From assembly GCA_009746045.1 (NCBI GenBank), contig RPFO01000132.1, positions 1,010,590-1,074,589 of the forward strand: a stretch of 64,000 nt of DNA, given 5' to 3'. Shown piece after piece: positions 1 through 10,900 of this stretch. Source of the stretch: Mesostigma viride. Lineage: Eukaryota; Streptophyta; Mesostigmatophyceae; Mesostigmatales; Mesostigmataceae. The notes below the pieces were generated by a model. The model made no database searches and had not been told where the DNA came from. It saw nothing but the letters and a program-made list of their open reading frames with translations. The stretch's first letter is position 1; every line of letters starts with the position of its first letter. The translations under genes were made by a program, and so were the position numbers.

Positions 1-214
1 CTTCTAGTAATATTCGTAATGGGAGCTGTCACCGTGGGTACCCTCCATCAGGGGTACTCTCACGCCGGGTACTAATCTTCTAGTAATATTCGTAATGGGA
101 GCTGTCACCGTGGGTACCCTCCATCAGGGGTACTCTCACGCCGGGTACTAATCTTCTAGTAATATTCGTAATGGGAGCTGTCACTTTGGGTACCCTCATA
201 CCGGTACTTCCATC
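1..214. repeat. 76-bp tandem repeat, about 2.7 copies
   Basis: Units start at 1, 77 and 153 with the same opening (cttctagtaatattcgta). The first two units are almost identical; the third diverges after about 40 bases. The array probably continues to the left of the window. No coding potential is seen. Confidence 0.9.
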
Positions 215-838
215 ATGCCGTCGGCCGTATGGGGGTTCTTCTTTACTGTGGCTGCATGGTGCCCTTCATGCGCGCATTCGTGGGGGGTAGTGCGAGAAGA
301 TCATCCTTCATCCGAGGGCGGTGGGCGGTGGTGCCGGATAGGTGCCTGTGCATGTTCTCAGCACACGCCTTGGTCCAGGTCGGTTGCGGGACCTTGTGCG
401 GGGGACCGGATCAATACCTGGTTCAGTGGGAGAAGGGAGTATGGCAGCCCGGTGACAGCGCGTGCCGGTTTCTGGCAGGAGGTGCCTTCTTATGGTGGTG
501 GCTTACCCACACTGCGGGATCAGACGAGTGAGGCCATGGTGCAGTGGTGAGATTCAGGAAGCTGCTGAAGCAAGGGAGCTGCTCGGTCAGCCTCGGTGGC
601 ACACCACGCATTACGATTATCTGTGCTGGCACGTAGGCACCGCTGTGGTCTGGCTGCATGCGTCCTTGCTCACAGACTGCTCTGTTGTAAGTTGCACGCA
701 TCCCTAGTCCATGTCACAGTGCATGAGGTGCCGCAACGGCTGTATGACAAATGGTGGCACATCAGGGGATCATGGGTTGCTTGTCCTCTGCTCTGTTGAC
801 TCAGCTCCCTATAGCCCCTGTTTCCCCGTTTTATTCAG

Positions 839-1115
839 GCCATGGCATGCGGACCACATAGAGGTGGTGGCGACCTACGTGGATGAAGACGGTGGCGCTG
901 CGGACGCTAGCAGCAACCAGGCAGTTTCCACCCCTGGCCAGGTCAACGGGGCCTCGGGTGGCACATCTGGCCAGAGAGAGAATGACAGCTCACCTTCACG
1001 AGTGGCGGCTGCCAGCCATGGGGGCCATGCGGCGGCGGTCCGTTGTGCCGTTGGGCGCGGCGTCGCGCTGCTGATGGGCATCCACCCCGAGATGAGCATC
1101 GTGAGTGTGGACTAG
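839..1115 (+). CDS. Partial gene: exon resembling the end of a BPL_N (biotin-protein-ligase N-terminal-like) domain
   Basis: A pyrimidine-rich tract and CAG end at 838. The open frame that follows reads PWHADHIEVVATYVDEDGG, then a Ser/Gly-rich stretch, then AAAVRCAVGRGVALLMGIHPEMS. The last part fits the closing strand-turn of BPL_N glutamine-amidotransferase-like domains, which typically read AAVvy-(x)-vGkGkavLtGpHPEfs. The frame either ends at the stop at 1113-1115 or is spliced at the gtgagt after residue I (about 1100). Earlier exons with the catalytic-site-like CAG motif were not recognised between 215 and 838 and may lie outside the window. BPL_N domains occur in fungal biotin-protein ligases and as stand-alone proteins in algae and plants; activity is unknown. 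The assignment rests on one motif and is tentative. Confidence 0.35.
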
Positions 1116-1149
1116 AGGCTGGAGATTGAGTTGCAAGCATTGGGTATGA

Positions 1150-1240
1150 ACAGTTGGATGGATGCGTGGATAGATGGATGGGTGGGCGGATGGGTGAATG
1201 GATGGGTGAATGGATGGGTGAATGGATGGGTGGACATTGG
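1150..1240. repeat. GGATGGGTGAAT-type minisatellite
   Basis: Short degenerate units (ggatgggtga atggat) of about 12-16 bases are repeated just downstream of the BPL_N-like exon. Confidence 0.85.
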
Positions 1241-2483
1241 ATTGGTGGGTCATTGGCTGGCTGGGCTTGCTGCATCACAGGAGCGGGGTTGGATGCATGA
1301 AGGGAAGAGATGCGGGTATGTGAGTGTGGGTGCCAGCTCTTGCCGGCGGCCCTGTTGAGTGCTTTATTGGCGGCCAGCACACCCTGAATTGGCAGCCAGC
1401 ACACACTCATATTGGGAGTCATCCTTTCCATTTACTTGCTTGTGGTAGTCAATTCTCTAGACCGATCGAAACCTTTCTGTTTTCCAGTAAACCCAAGCCA
1501 AGTCCGTTACGTTTCTTACCGTTTGACTTGGAGCAGGCCGCTTGAGGATATGTATGCTCTGCCGCCTTCTAACGTGCTGGCTCTCATGTTGTGACGGTGG
1601 GAAGAACTAGGTAGAAGCCCAGCATTCCTATCTACTCCCTCATACAACCCAACAGGCTCGGCTATTTTGTCTGAACTCAGTTGCCTGTTGTCGCAGTGTC
1701 TGGGGATTAGGCGGCAGCTAGCTCATGTGCCTATGGGAGGACGCATGACCGCAAACACTGTTGGCAGTAGTGTTGTTTTGCACATTGGTGCGCATTAGCA
1801 ACGACAGGCACAAATCGGCCTGGAAGGAGAGCAAACGCCATGACTGCTGCCCAGGTCGGTCCCTGTGTGTTCAATGCTTGTATAGGTACTGAAAGGCCAT
1901 CATCACAGATGTCGTTAAAACCTCAATGCACATTTATGTTTCATGAATTGTAGCAGGATAACGTGTGTTTGACATGGCATGCAGGTTTCCCGAACAACAA
2001 TGGCGCGTATATATGTCTCCCTGACCTTCCGTCCAGGCAAGGCTGGTCTCAGAGAATTGCGAGGCACTCGGTGTGGAGGATGTGGCGAGTGCGTGCCGTG
2101 AAGCAGAAGCGAGCCGTCGGCGGGTATTTTGCTCGCTCCTACGCATGGCTGGGATCGCCACGTGCAAGGAGGCAGCACCAGCGCACTGAAGCGTTGAACA
2201 CACCCACCACATGACATCCATGGACAGGCGTATCTGGTACAGGTCATTGTCCCGTTGCATCACGGCCGTCTGGTGCAGATTTGCCAATAGAATAGCCTCA
2301 CCGCAAGGGCTGTATTGTACATAGAATTGGGGCATGCTTCCGGCTTGGACATCGTCTTTGTCACATGCACTAGTGCACCGGACCGTCTCCAACATATTTG
2401 TTATAATTTTATTTGCTTACATCTTGCTAACCAATACAACGTTGTCACAAGCTCACAGGCCTGCAGATATCAGATAAAATATT
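1241..2483. other. No gene recognised
   Basis: Open frames here (for example 1934-2395 minus) have no recognisable motif and no convincing splice structure. The right edge turns AT-rich. Confidence 0.5.
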
Positions 2484-2720
2484 TAATTAATTAATTAACA
2501 ACTAATCAGATTAATCAATTACGTGCCCCCGTTGGGCCGGGAGTCGCGGAGCACCAGAGTGATTCTAACCTCGATCGGCCTGAGTGTGCAAAGCGGGCAG
2601 GGGGGCAGAGACCTGCCCCCCCCCCCTTTCGATCCTCATGCGATCAGGCGTGCCACAGGGTGCACAATCAGATCGACCCGTCGAAACTACTTAACTGCGC
2701 CAGGTCGAGACCGCAATTTT
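2484..2720 (-). mobile_element. Short non-autonomous retroelement (family B) with hairpin/TTAA tail
   Basis: A TTAATTAA-rich tract is followed by a hairpin core (cccccgttgggccgggag), then a body containing 'gcgggcaggggg' and 'gccacagggtgcacaatc'. The same order recurs at 26,383-26,560 and, inverted and shortened, at 41,290-41,420. The TTAA tract marks the 3' end, so the element reads on the minus strand. No open frame is seen. The SINE-like status is inferred from copy comparison. Confidence 0.6.
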
Positions 2721-3145
2721 CGGGTCTTGCGGGAGTTAGCACGCCGGAGGCAAGAAGGTGCCTCGCGACTTTCCCGGCCCATGAGAGCTAATGGAATATG
2801 CGAAACACAATATATACAAACTATTCGTGGCGAACCATCACATGATACAACGTCAAAGAACAAGATCTGGCTCCATCATCATTGCCCGGACAAAAAAACG
2901 CGCCCTGCCGCAATGAAATCCAGCCCGAGATAATTGCGCGCCTCATTAGATGTTGCGTGACTGCGGCTATAGCATTTTTAGAACGTATGAATCATGCCCA
3001 CAAAATATGGAACGGATCCATGCATCGATGCTCCTACACCACTCAATCAGTTTTCTGCACCGCCATACCCTCGAATTTGCATGCACGTCAATATTTTACA
3101 TCATGGTTTCGTCCCATTTCGGGTAAGTGGGTATATAATCTCTGC

Positions 3146-3485
3146 TGCCCATGTGCGGCGTGGGCAACAACAACAACAACAATTCAACAACAACTAATAT
3201 TATATATAACCCTGTCGGACAACCGGCGCCGGCGGCGCGGGATTCGGGAAATGGGAATAATAAACTCATCAGTGAACTAGAACCTGACTCAAGTGATGAA
3301 GCCAAGCCTGCCAAGGCCTTCCACCTGCGGACCTGCCTTCACCGGCGGTTTTGAAGGCTCAAGGCATGATTAAATTAGTGGAGCAAAAGACTGGCCCTGC
3401 CTGGTGAGTTGTGATTAGGTACAGTCTAGCCTTGTTCAAGTCGTTGTTGCCCACGCCGCACATGGGCGGCGCGGGAATAAACTTT
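3146..3485. mobile_element. MITE-like element bounded by inverted GCCCACGCCGCACATGGGC motifs
   Basis: At 3146 the sequence reads cccatgtgcggcgtgggc followed by (aac)n. At about 3445 the reverse complement, (gtt)n then gcccacgccgcacatgggc, appears. The motif recurs singly near 3865, 43,490, 43,570 and 63,440, and as an inverted pair at 63,520/63,650. The motif is itself a small hairpin (GCCCA/TGGGC). Internal sequence is not shared between copies, so these may be terminal inverted repeats of a non-autonomous DNA element. Confidence 0.45.
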
Positions 3486-3948
3486 TCGAGGAAGTGGGTA
3501 TATTTTTATTAGCCAATTATGGACCAAAGAGGTGAGAGGGGAAATGAGTATCAGCGAATCCTAATTGAAGGTGGGCACACACACGTGTGGAGGTGACAGG
3601 TGAAAGGCTAATAGGGCGCGTTATTTGACCAGGGAAGCCAGTGGACCTGACTCCTGAGTCATGTCGCCGTGGGGCATAATGGTGAATACCTGGTTACGGC
3701 CCAGTACTTGTACATAGATCGTGAAAAAGCTGGAGCGGGCTGGGCTTGTCGTTATTGGGCCCTGGGTCCCACACCCTGTGTTGTTCCTGAGCCAACAGCC
3801 AGTGTCGGCGCATAGCCGCATTCCATACTGTACAGTACTGTAAGGCGCGGGAATAAACTCAACTCACCGCACATGGGCAGCAGAGATGTGTGGGTGGTTC
3901 CGCTTACAGCACTGTAGATAGCAGCTGATGTGAACAGCAGAGATGTCA

Positions 3949-4160
3949 TTAATTAATTAATTATCAACATCGCTCCGTTGGGAGTCAATGTAGCACATAT
4001 CCCTGAGAAGGGCTGATATGGCTTTTAATACATCCTAGGCTACTTCATGCAAGGGTGGGAATGTAAGCTACCCATGCTCTAGGTGCACCAGGGCACCTGC
4101 ACCCTCATGGTCTATCACGCTATGCCCGGGTAAGGGGGGAGCATGCCTGTGAGGGAGGAA
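3949..4160 (-). mobile_element. Short retroelement family C, copy 1
   Basis: An ATTAATTAATTA tract leads into ctccgttgggag, then 'gtagcacatatccctgagaa', 'ctacttcatgcaagggtggga' and 'gaagatcatcatggct'. These blocks recur in the same order at 5,260-5,560 and 40,085-40,400. No open frame is seen. By its TTAA tail the element runs on the minus strand. Confidence 0.65.
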
Positions 4161-5259
4161 GATCATCATGGCTACCACTGGGCCTTGCCTGCGCGGCCGA
4201 GTGTGGATGGCCGTGACGCGCGACTACTGGTCACCGTCACCACCAGTTGTGGCCTCTTGAGTCCACTGGTGGCGTGTCACACACTGTACATATTTTCGGG
4301 GAGAAACCCGCAAAGAAAAACCTTATTTAAACCAGAGCTGTGAAAATGTTTATAGGTGAAGCCGTAATCTGCTGCACGGCACGGTCTAAAGAGTGGCGGT
4401 GTGGGAACGCTGCAAAAAGGGGCAAGTGACCCTCGTCTCGATTTGCTGCCGTGCGCCCGAGGTCCCTGCCATTTTCTTGGCACCACTGAGCCTTGCCTTA
4501 CCTGGGTCTACAGCGATCCTTGGCTTGGCCAGACCAGTCCTACCAGTTGGGAAAAACTTCTTCTACGTCACGCAATGCCAGGGGGCTGCTGGCTTCTTGC
4601 GTGGTGGGGCGGCGTCGCAGCGGTGGGATGTCCACAGTGGCATGTGTCTTATTGATTGTTTTTATTTTCCATGTGCCATAACGGACCAAGGTCGATTGTC
4701 TTATTCAGCAGTTTGTCTGACTGAGGCCAACAGGGCAAGTTACTACACGTGGCCAGCGAACTGACCAACGAATGATAGTGGATCGTTTGGCGCTGCAGCA
4801 AGTAGATTTTGAGCTAGACACGATAGTCCATCTGTGAGCTGGGTGGCTTGGCGCAAAAGATGCACCTTGTGCATCCTCCAGTTTATTTATTTTTTCCCCG
4901 CGAATATGAACCTCCATGACTTGGCAATTGTTTCGATATCAATAGCTATAGTGAGGCAATCAATGGTTGTCCTTGCCTTTATATTGTTCTTGTAGTGTTT
5001 GCTACCGGTGATAACTATCATTGGTCGCTGGCTCCATTTTTTCTTTAATGTAATGCATTATTATCCGACTTTGCTTGCGCATGAAAAAGATAAAAATGAT
5101 CGAGACCACGTCGCTAGCTACCTTATCTCACTGGACTCGTGCGCATGTTTGCGCTCCCGCACGGGGGAGTCCCAGAGCTCAATCATGCACATATACTGCG
5201 CATGCATGCTTTCGATCCCTGCATGTTTGCATGTAATACAACAACATGGGTGGCAGAGA
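4161..5259. other. No gene recognised
   Basis: A 123-codon frame at 4393-4764 (+) is open, but has no motif, no repeat relation and no supported splice or start context. It is not called. Confidence 0.5.
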
Positions 5260-5560
5260 CATTAATTAATTATTTAGAACATGTCTCCGTTGGGAGTACA
5301 TGTAGCACATATCCCTGAGAAGCCGGGCATATGGCTTTGAATATATTCTGGGCTACTTCCTGCAAGGGTAGGGTGTAAACTACACCGGCCTGCTCTGGGT
5401 GCACAAGGTACGTGCGCCTGCACCACTGTGTATTCCAGCACCTAAGGCGCGGACAGAGCTAGGTGGAAGATCATCATGGCTAAACAATGGCTAGGGCATG
5501 GCTTCTCAGCAGAGAGTATAACTCCGGGCTGCATAGGCAAAGCTTGGCTATAAATTCGAT
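5260..5560 (-). mobile_element. Short retroelement family C, copy 2
   Basis: Same blocks as the copy at 3,949. The hairpin arms are longer here: acatgtctcc / ggagtacatgt around a short loop. The body ends near 'ggcatggcttctcagcagag', which is also found in the 40-kb copy. Confidence 0.65.
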
Positions 5561-5725
5561 CTTAATGCATCATCCATCTCCAGCAGAGACATGCCTGTAC
5601 CCATATCCTCTATAGCTCTCGATCTCAGATATACTGCCAAGAAAATTAAATTAAATTAAAAATTTTAATTTAATTCTTCAGATATTTAATTTAATTCTTC
5701 AGATATACTGCCAAGACATATATCT

Positions 5726-6390
5726 GTGGACCATCGCATCTCCCTCGCCTGGCACGCTTTACGCCAGTACCGGGCCCTGTGGCGCAAGCCCCTGGGCAAG
5801 ATCGAGAAACAGGACCTGTTCAAGGTCCTCGTCCTTCCTGTTCTCACGTATGGCGCCGAGACGTGGACCCTCGATCACCGCCGACCTGGCCCGCAAGCTG
5901 GACGGCGCGGTCACCAGCATGCTGCGTTCCATTTTCAGAGTAGGATATGCTGCTCATGTCCGCAATGAGGACCTGTACCAGGGCATGCCATCATATATCA
6001 CCAGCACCATTAAGCAACGCCGCCTGCAGCTAGTAGGGCACCTAGCTTGCACCAACCAGGTAGACACCTCACGTGGCCCCCCCGCAGGACTGCGACCAGC
6101 CCAGCCTGGCCGGCACCTCCTGACGTGGGCTGGGCCCAGTGATGTTAGTTAGACGCCGCAAGGCCCGCACCTTCAAAGAACAGCTAGTAGAGGACATGGG
6201 GGGCCTAGGCCTCTCCGTGATTTGGAAGAAGATGATGGACAAGGCCAAGCGGGCCCAGGTCATAGAGGACAACGAGCCCCCCCCAGTGGTGGGGAAGCGC
6301 CCGCGTGTGCAATCAATCCCGCGGGAGGCACGCCAGATAGCTCCCCCTAGGGCAGCGTGCGGCTGCTTAGATAGATGTTGTAGTTAGAAT
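5726..6390 (+). pseudogene. LINE-type reverse transcriptase, C-terminal remnant
   Basis: Translated pieces in shifting frames give LGKIEKQDLFKVLVLPVLTY and GAETWTL, then LDGAVTSMLRSIFRVGYAA, then ITSTIKQRRLQLVGHLA. This is the characteristic C-terminal end of non-LTR retrotransposon ORF2 proteins (a TYGAETWTL block, then a QRRLQLVGHL block after the RT domain). At least two frameshifts break it, and the catalytic RT core is absent. A second copy on the minus strand lies at 49,562-50,150 and shares the block order. Downstream it runs into the palindrome at 6,390. Confidence 0.75.
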
Positions 6391-6720
6391 TAATTAATTA
6401 ATTAATTAGACTCGTGCTCCCGTTGGGGAGTCACGGAGCATTAACCCCGATGGATGGATGTATGGGTGCAAACATTCCTACCGGTCTAATCTATCTACAT
6501 TGGCTACATACTACATCTATCTAACAGCATTCTAACTACAACGTCTATCTAGTAGTTAGAATGCTGTTAGATAGATGTCGTATGTAGCCAATGTAGATAG
6601 ATTAGACCGGTAGGAATGTTTGCACCCATCCATCCATCCATCCATCCATCCATCCATCCATCGGGGTTAATGCTCCGTGACTCCCCAACGGGAGCACGAG
6701 TCTAATTAATTAATTAATTA
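6390..6720. repeat. Near-perfect long palindrome made of two inverted LINE tails
   Basis: The left arm (about 6390-6538) and right arm (about 6552-6720) are reverse complements over roughly 150 bases, with a spacer of about a dozen bases. They differ mainly in the number of CATC units, which is longer in the right arm. Each arm runs from a TAATTAAT tract through the hairpin ctcccgttggggag to 'accggtctaatctatc'. The same tail lies beside the second LINE copy at 49,458-49,562. The two outer ends both carry the TTAA tract. Confidence 0.9.
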
Positions 6721-7021
6721 ATACTGCCAAGAAGGCAGGCTCATATAATAAACTACTCCGAGGAGATCGAGCGTGCATGCATGTGGTGGGATGCAATAAG
6801 ACCTGCTGAGATCAGCAGATCGACATGTAGCGCCGCTACGATGCTAGTCATGTATGCGCACACCAATTTTATGCCTGCACATATAGGCATGCATGTACGT
6901 GACTGCGTCACGCGGCATGGTACCCAATAATTTAAAGGGACCTTCAACACATATACGCAACAAGTAATTAAGGAGGGAGGGCACGCCCTCAACTGCTGGC
7001 TTGCACTAGCTTCTCTCCCCG

Positions 7022-7310
7022 CCATTAAAAAAATAAATAAATAAAATTTTATAACATGCCTCCGTTGGGAGATCATGTAGCACATATTCCATGATGGATG
7101 GGTGGGGTGGAGGAACTCTCCCCGCCATGGACGTACCCGCGTAATCGCAATTGCTTTGACATGGATCGCCCCTCAGTGAGGATAGCCGGCCGCTACACTA
7201 CCGCCTCGTCTGCTATTACAGTAGACTGTAGAGGACAGCTCAGATGAGGATTATCAAGGAGGCAACCAGCGCATGCCAGAAATAGGGAGAATCCCCCTCT
7301 AGTGACTATA
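7022..7310. mobile_element. Solo element ends: hairpin/A-rich tail and a TIR-type end
   Basis: At 7022-7085 an A/T-rich tract precedes cctccgttgggag and 'tgtagcacatatt', a lone family C tail. At about 7250 the string atcaaggaggcaaccagcgc and 'gccagaaatagggagaatcc' matches the terminal inverted repeat of the element at 47,919-48,944. Neither has a full body here. Confidence 0.5.
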
Positions 7311-7990
7311 TATGGTTGGGGCATGATGCAGACGATATTTGTAACTTTCGTGTAATTAATTTTCCAATGAGATTAGCATAGTTATCCGTGGCATGCCCGT
7401 GCACATGACACGCAAGTATTTACTTACTTTGATGGATGTTTTAAAATGAAAAAAAGCCCGGAAACACCTTACTGAATTTATACAGCGGAACTTTGGTTGC
7501 ATATGGCAGCCAAGTAATCAAATTAAAGTCTTACCCCCACACGGCGGTCTGCACCCAGCCCAAACGGTGCGGCAGTGAACGAGCTACAAGTCACATGCAC
7601 AAGGCAAACACGAAACAGTGGCATAGTAGTTCTAGCCCAGCTCTGGCACGGGTGCTTCCAACCGACGCAAAGGTGCAATATTCAGCCAGCCGATGATTAA
7701 CTAGTAGTAATTAATAAGTTAACAGCATGCGACTGCATCACGTGGGTACCCCTAGATGCACAATGAGGAGTGCGGGCGCCCTAGCTTTTCTCACTGCCTC
7801 AAGTGGGCAGGCCACAGAGGACCCTCTATGCATCACGGTGCAGGCCCAACTGTGTCAGCCGACGATGCATGAGCCTGACTGTCCTGTTCTATAGCCGTAC
7901 GCTAGAGCTGGTGGAGCACCACTCGGCATGGCGATGCGTGTCATGTGCATGTCGACTCCCCTAACCCCCACAGGGCCTGGCTCCCATTGG
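7311..7990. other. 3' flank of the dynamin gene
   Basis: Convergent flank downstream of the minus-strand stop at 7991. No open frame with support and no clear TGTAA signal within 500 bases were seen. Confidence 0.4.
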
Positions 7991-10900
7991 CTACAACCCG
8001 GACAGACCCTTCCTCCGTCCCATGACCCGATTGGACACATAATCCGCTGCCGCCACGGCCAGGCCCGTGACGTTGCTCGCCTTGTCTGAGCTCACCGGCA
8101 CCCTCCCCCGGACCAAATTGGTGCGGGTGATCATCGCGCCATCGCCCCCGCCGCCCAGGCGCACCGCACCACTGCTGCCGAACGCGCCGCCATCAAACAG
8201 GTTCTGGCTCAGGTAGGCGCTCGCGGGTGAGGACGCGTGGGCGGAGAGGGACCGGCCGATGCGCACGGCGCCAGAGGGTGACATGGAGAAGGGGATGGGC
8301 ATGGGGGACACCCTGGCAGGGTTTGGGAAGATGGAGGAAGGGGATGTGAGCGCCCCGGCCATGCCCAAGCTGTGGTTGAGCTCCGTGGTCGCCAGGTGGA
8401 AGTCGTTGGTGAGCTCGGCAGGCATCTCGTCCAACGTCTGCGACGCCACGGGTCCAACCAAGCAGGAAACCATATCATGTCACATCCAGCTTGTCAGGCT
8501 AGTTCATGGAAGAAAGCTGTGAAAGGGTTTCTTGTGTGCAGGACACCAGAGGGAAGGCGAGAGTGTTGGCAAACGAAAAGCGAAATGGCCCCGCATACTA
8601 CTTGGTCCGCGCGTTGTGTGTTGTGGATAAACGGGATGGTAGCGACATGACGTGGGTCCTGCGCATCTCACCTGTGTGGCCCGCTCCAGCGCGTCACCAG
8701 CAGGACACATCTCCTTTCTACCCACATCTCCTTTCTGTGACCACAACTCATTTGTGTGACCACATCACCACCCACCTGCGCGGCCCGCTCCAGCGCGTCG
8801 TGCGATGCCTGCAGCTGCTTGCGCTTGGCCTCCACCTCCGCGCGCTCGACCAACAGCTCCGGGAACAGGGGCTCCCTGGGGGCAGCCAGCCAGGGGTGTG
8901 GACAAGTGGGGGAAACAGCCCACACGATGGGAGAGAGGGTGTTTTGCGACAGAGACGGAGGAAGGAGCGATGGGAGAGAGAGGGTGTTTTGCGACAGAGA
9001 CGGGGGAAGGAGCGATGGGAGAGAGGGTGTTTTGCGACAGAGACGGAGGAATGGGCGATGGGAGAGTGGGTGTTTTGCGACAGAGACGAAGGAATGGGCG
9101 ATGGGAGAGAGGGTGTTTTGCGACAGAGACGGAGGAAGGGGCGATGGGAGAGAGGGTGTTTTGCGACAGCAACGGAGGAATGAGCGAAGCTGGGGACGAG
9201 GTGACGGACGCGGGCCCGCACGCGTAATGTGTATGGCTGCGTCGTCAACAGACTTGCACTATCGAGCAAGGGATGTCGATGACAGCAAAAGGGGCACATT
9301 CGCACAATGATGGAGAAAGAAGGCCGCCTGAGCACAGCTGCGGAGGAACCTGGTTGCAAACTGGCCAGGGAAATGGGCATGCCCGCCCAGGCTGGATATC
9401 CGTTTCAGGATCCCCCATCGCTTCCTACTGACCAGACATCGATAGGATTTAGGGACAGAATCTCAACAACCATAGCACAAAGGTGGCCGCTCACTCAAAA
9501 AAGGGCGAATGGACTTCTTGCCAGGATAGCCACTCGAGAAAGGTCTGCAACGGGCGAATCGATGCTCACTCATGAGAACTGCAACCGCTCTCAACCACTC
9601 TCATCACTCACTTGAACAGCACTTCAATGAGCTTGTTCTGCAGCTCGCGCTTGACATGGTTGACCTGGTGTGGCGCACGCCCACGGTGACGAGGGGCCAA
9701 GAGGAGGTCAACCCCCCATGTGTTTAAACGAACAATAAAGAAAACACAAACAAAAGAGAATAAGAACAAAGAGAACACGGAAAAAGGGATAAGAGGGGAT
9801 GGTGAAACAGATGCAAGCCGCCAGCGCGACATGAAGGCAGGGGCAAGGCGTTCCAATGCCAATGACCTCTGACAAGCTTGGTCAGTGCCACCTGACAGCT
9901 TGACGGACATGAACACATATCACAGTAGCATAACAGCCAGGAGAAGATCCGGTTTCCCACATCGAAGTGCCTCCCCCCCTCACACCCCCCCCACTGTCAT
10001 TCCCTCCCTGTCCTTTCAACCCCAAATCGCCTTGATCCCGCCCACACCCTCCGTGGCCACACGCCCGTTTCCCAGATTTTGCCGTATCCCAGAACCATCA
10101 CCCACGGAGCGCTAGAATGTGGCACACATGCCCATGTGCATTGCGGGGGCACATATACCGACTGCTAGAACATACACCCTATAGCTACCCAGGCGTGCGC
10201 CACAGGGGCACTGCCACCCACCAAACGATCACTCCGTGTTACCCACCACTCCAACGATCACTCCAGCGATCGCTTAAGTGTTATTGAGTCACCCACCAGG
10301 AAGCGTACAGTGACCGCGCCAGAATGTGCATCATGGTGCGGAGTATTACCTGCAAGTACTGCATGATAAACAGACGGCGCCTACCAAAAAGTGCATGGTG
10401 GCCTTGGGCACCGCGTCCTGCAGGTTCTTGCGCACAATGTCGTAGTAGGAGCGGACCAGCAGCCGCGTGACGGAGATCTCGACCCGGTCCGCGTCGCCTC
10501 TCGGGTCGCCTGCGCGCAAGTAGGCGGGCGGCTGGCCGAGAGCACACACACGAGCATACGTGCAGGCGCACACACATCGAGAGACAATAATATATTTACA
10601 TATGTAGTACATGCACATACACATGCACGTAAGCATGGTTGCACACACATGCACACACACATGCACGCATGCACATATGCACACACATGCGCACACACAT
10701 GAACACACACAGGCTCACAGACATGCAAACACAGGCGGGCAGCAGATGAGGGGCCAGTACAGTGGCCTCATAAAAGGGCCCCCCCAAAGTGGCCAAGGAC
10801 AAGGGGCCAGCACAAGCGGTGACAAGAATGAGCCTTCCCTTGCATCCATCCACAACCCACCGCGGCAAGCCATGCCGAAGGTTGACAACAGCCAGCCGGC

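Noticed and set aside
4393..4764. 123-codon plus-strand frame
   Set aside because: No motif, no splice context, composition like its surroundings.
10385..10517. GED exon starting at the nearer AG (GDPRGDAD)
   Set aside because: It breaks the reading phase. The AG at 10532-10533 gives [10 protein letters not shown] in phase, matching the plant DRP3 layout.
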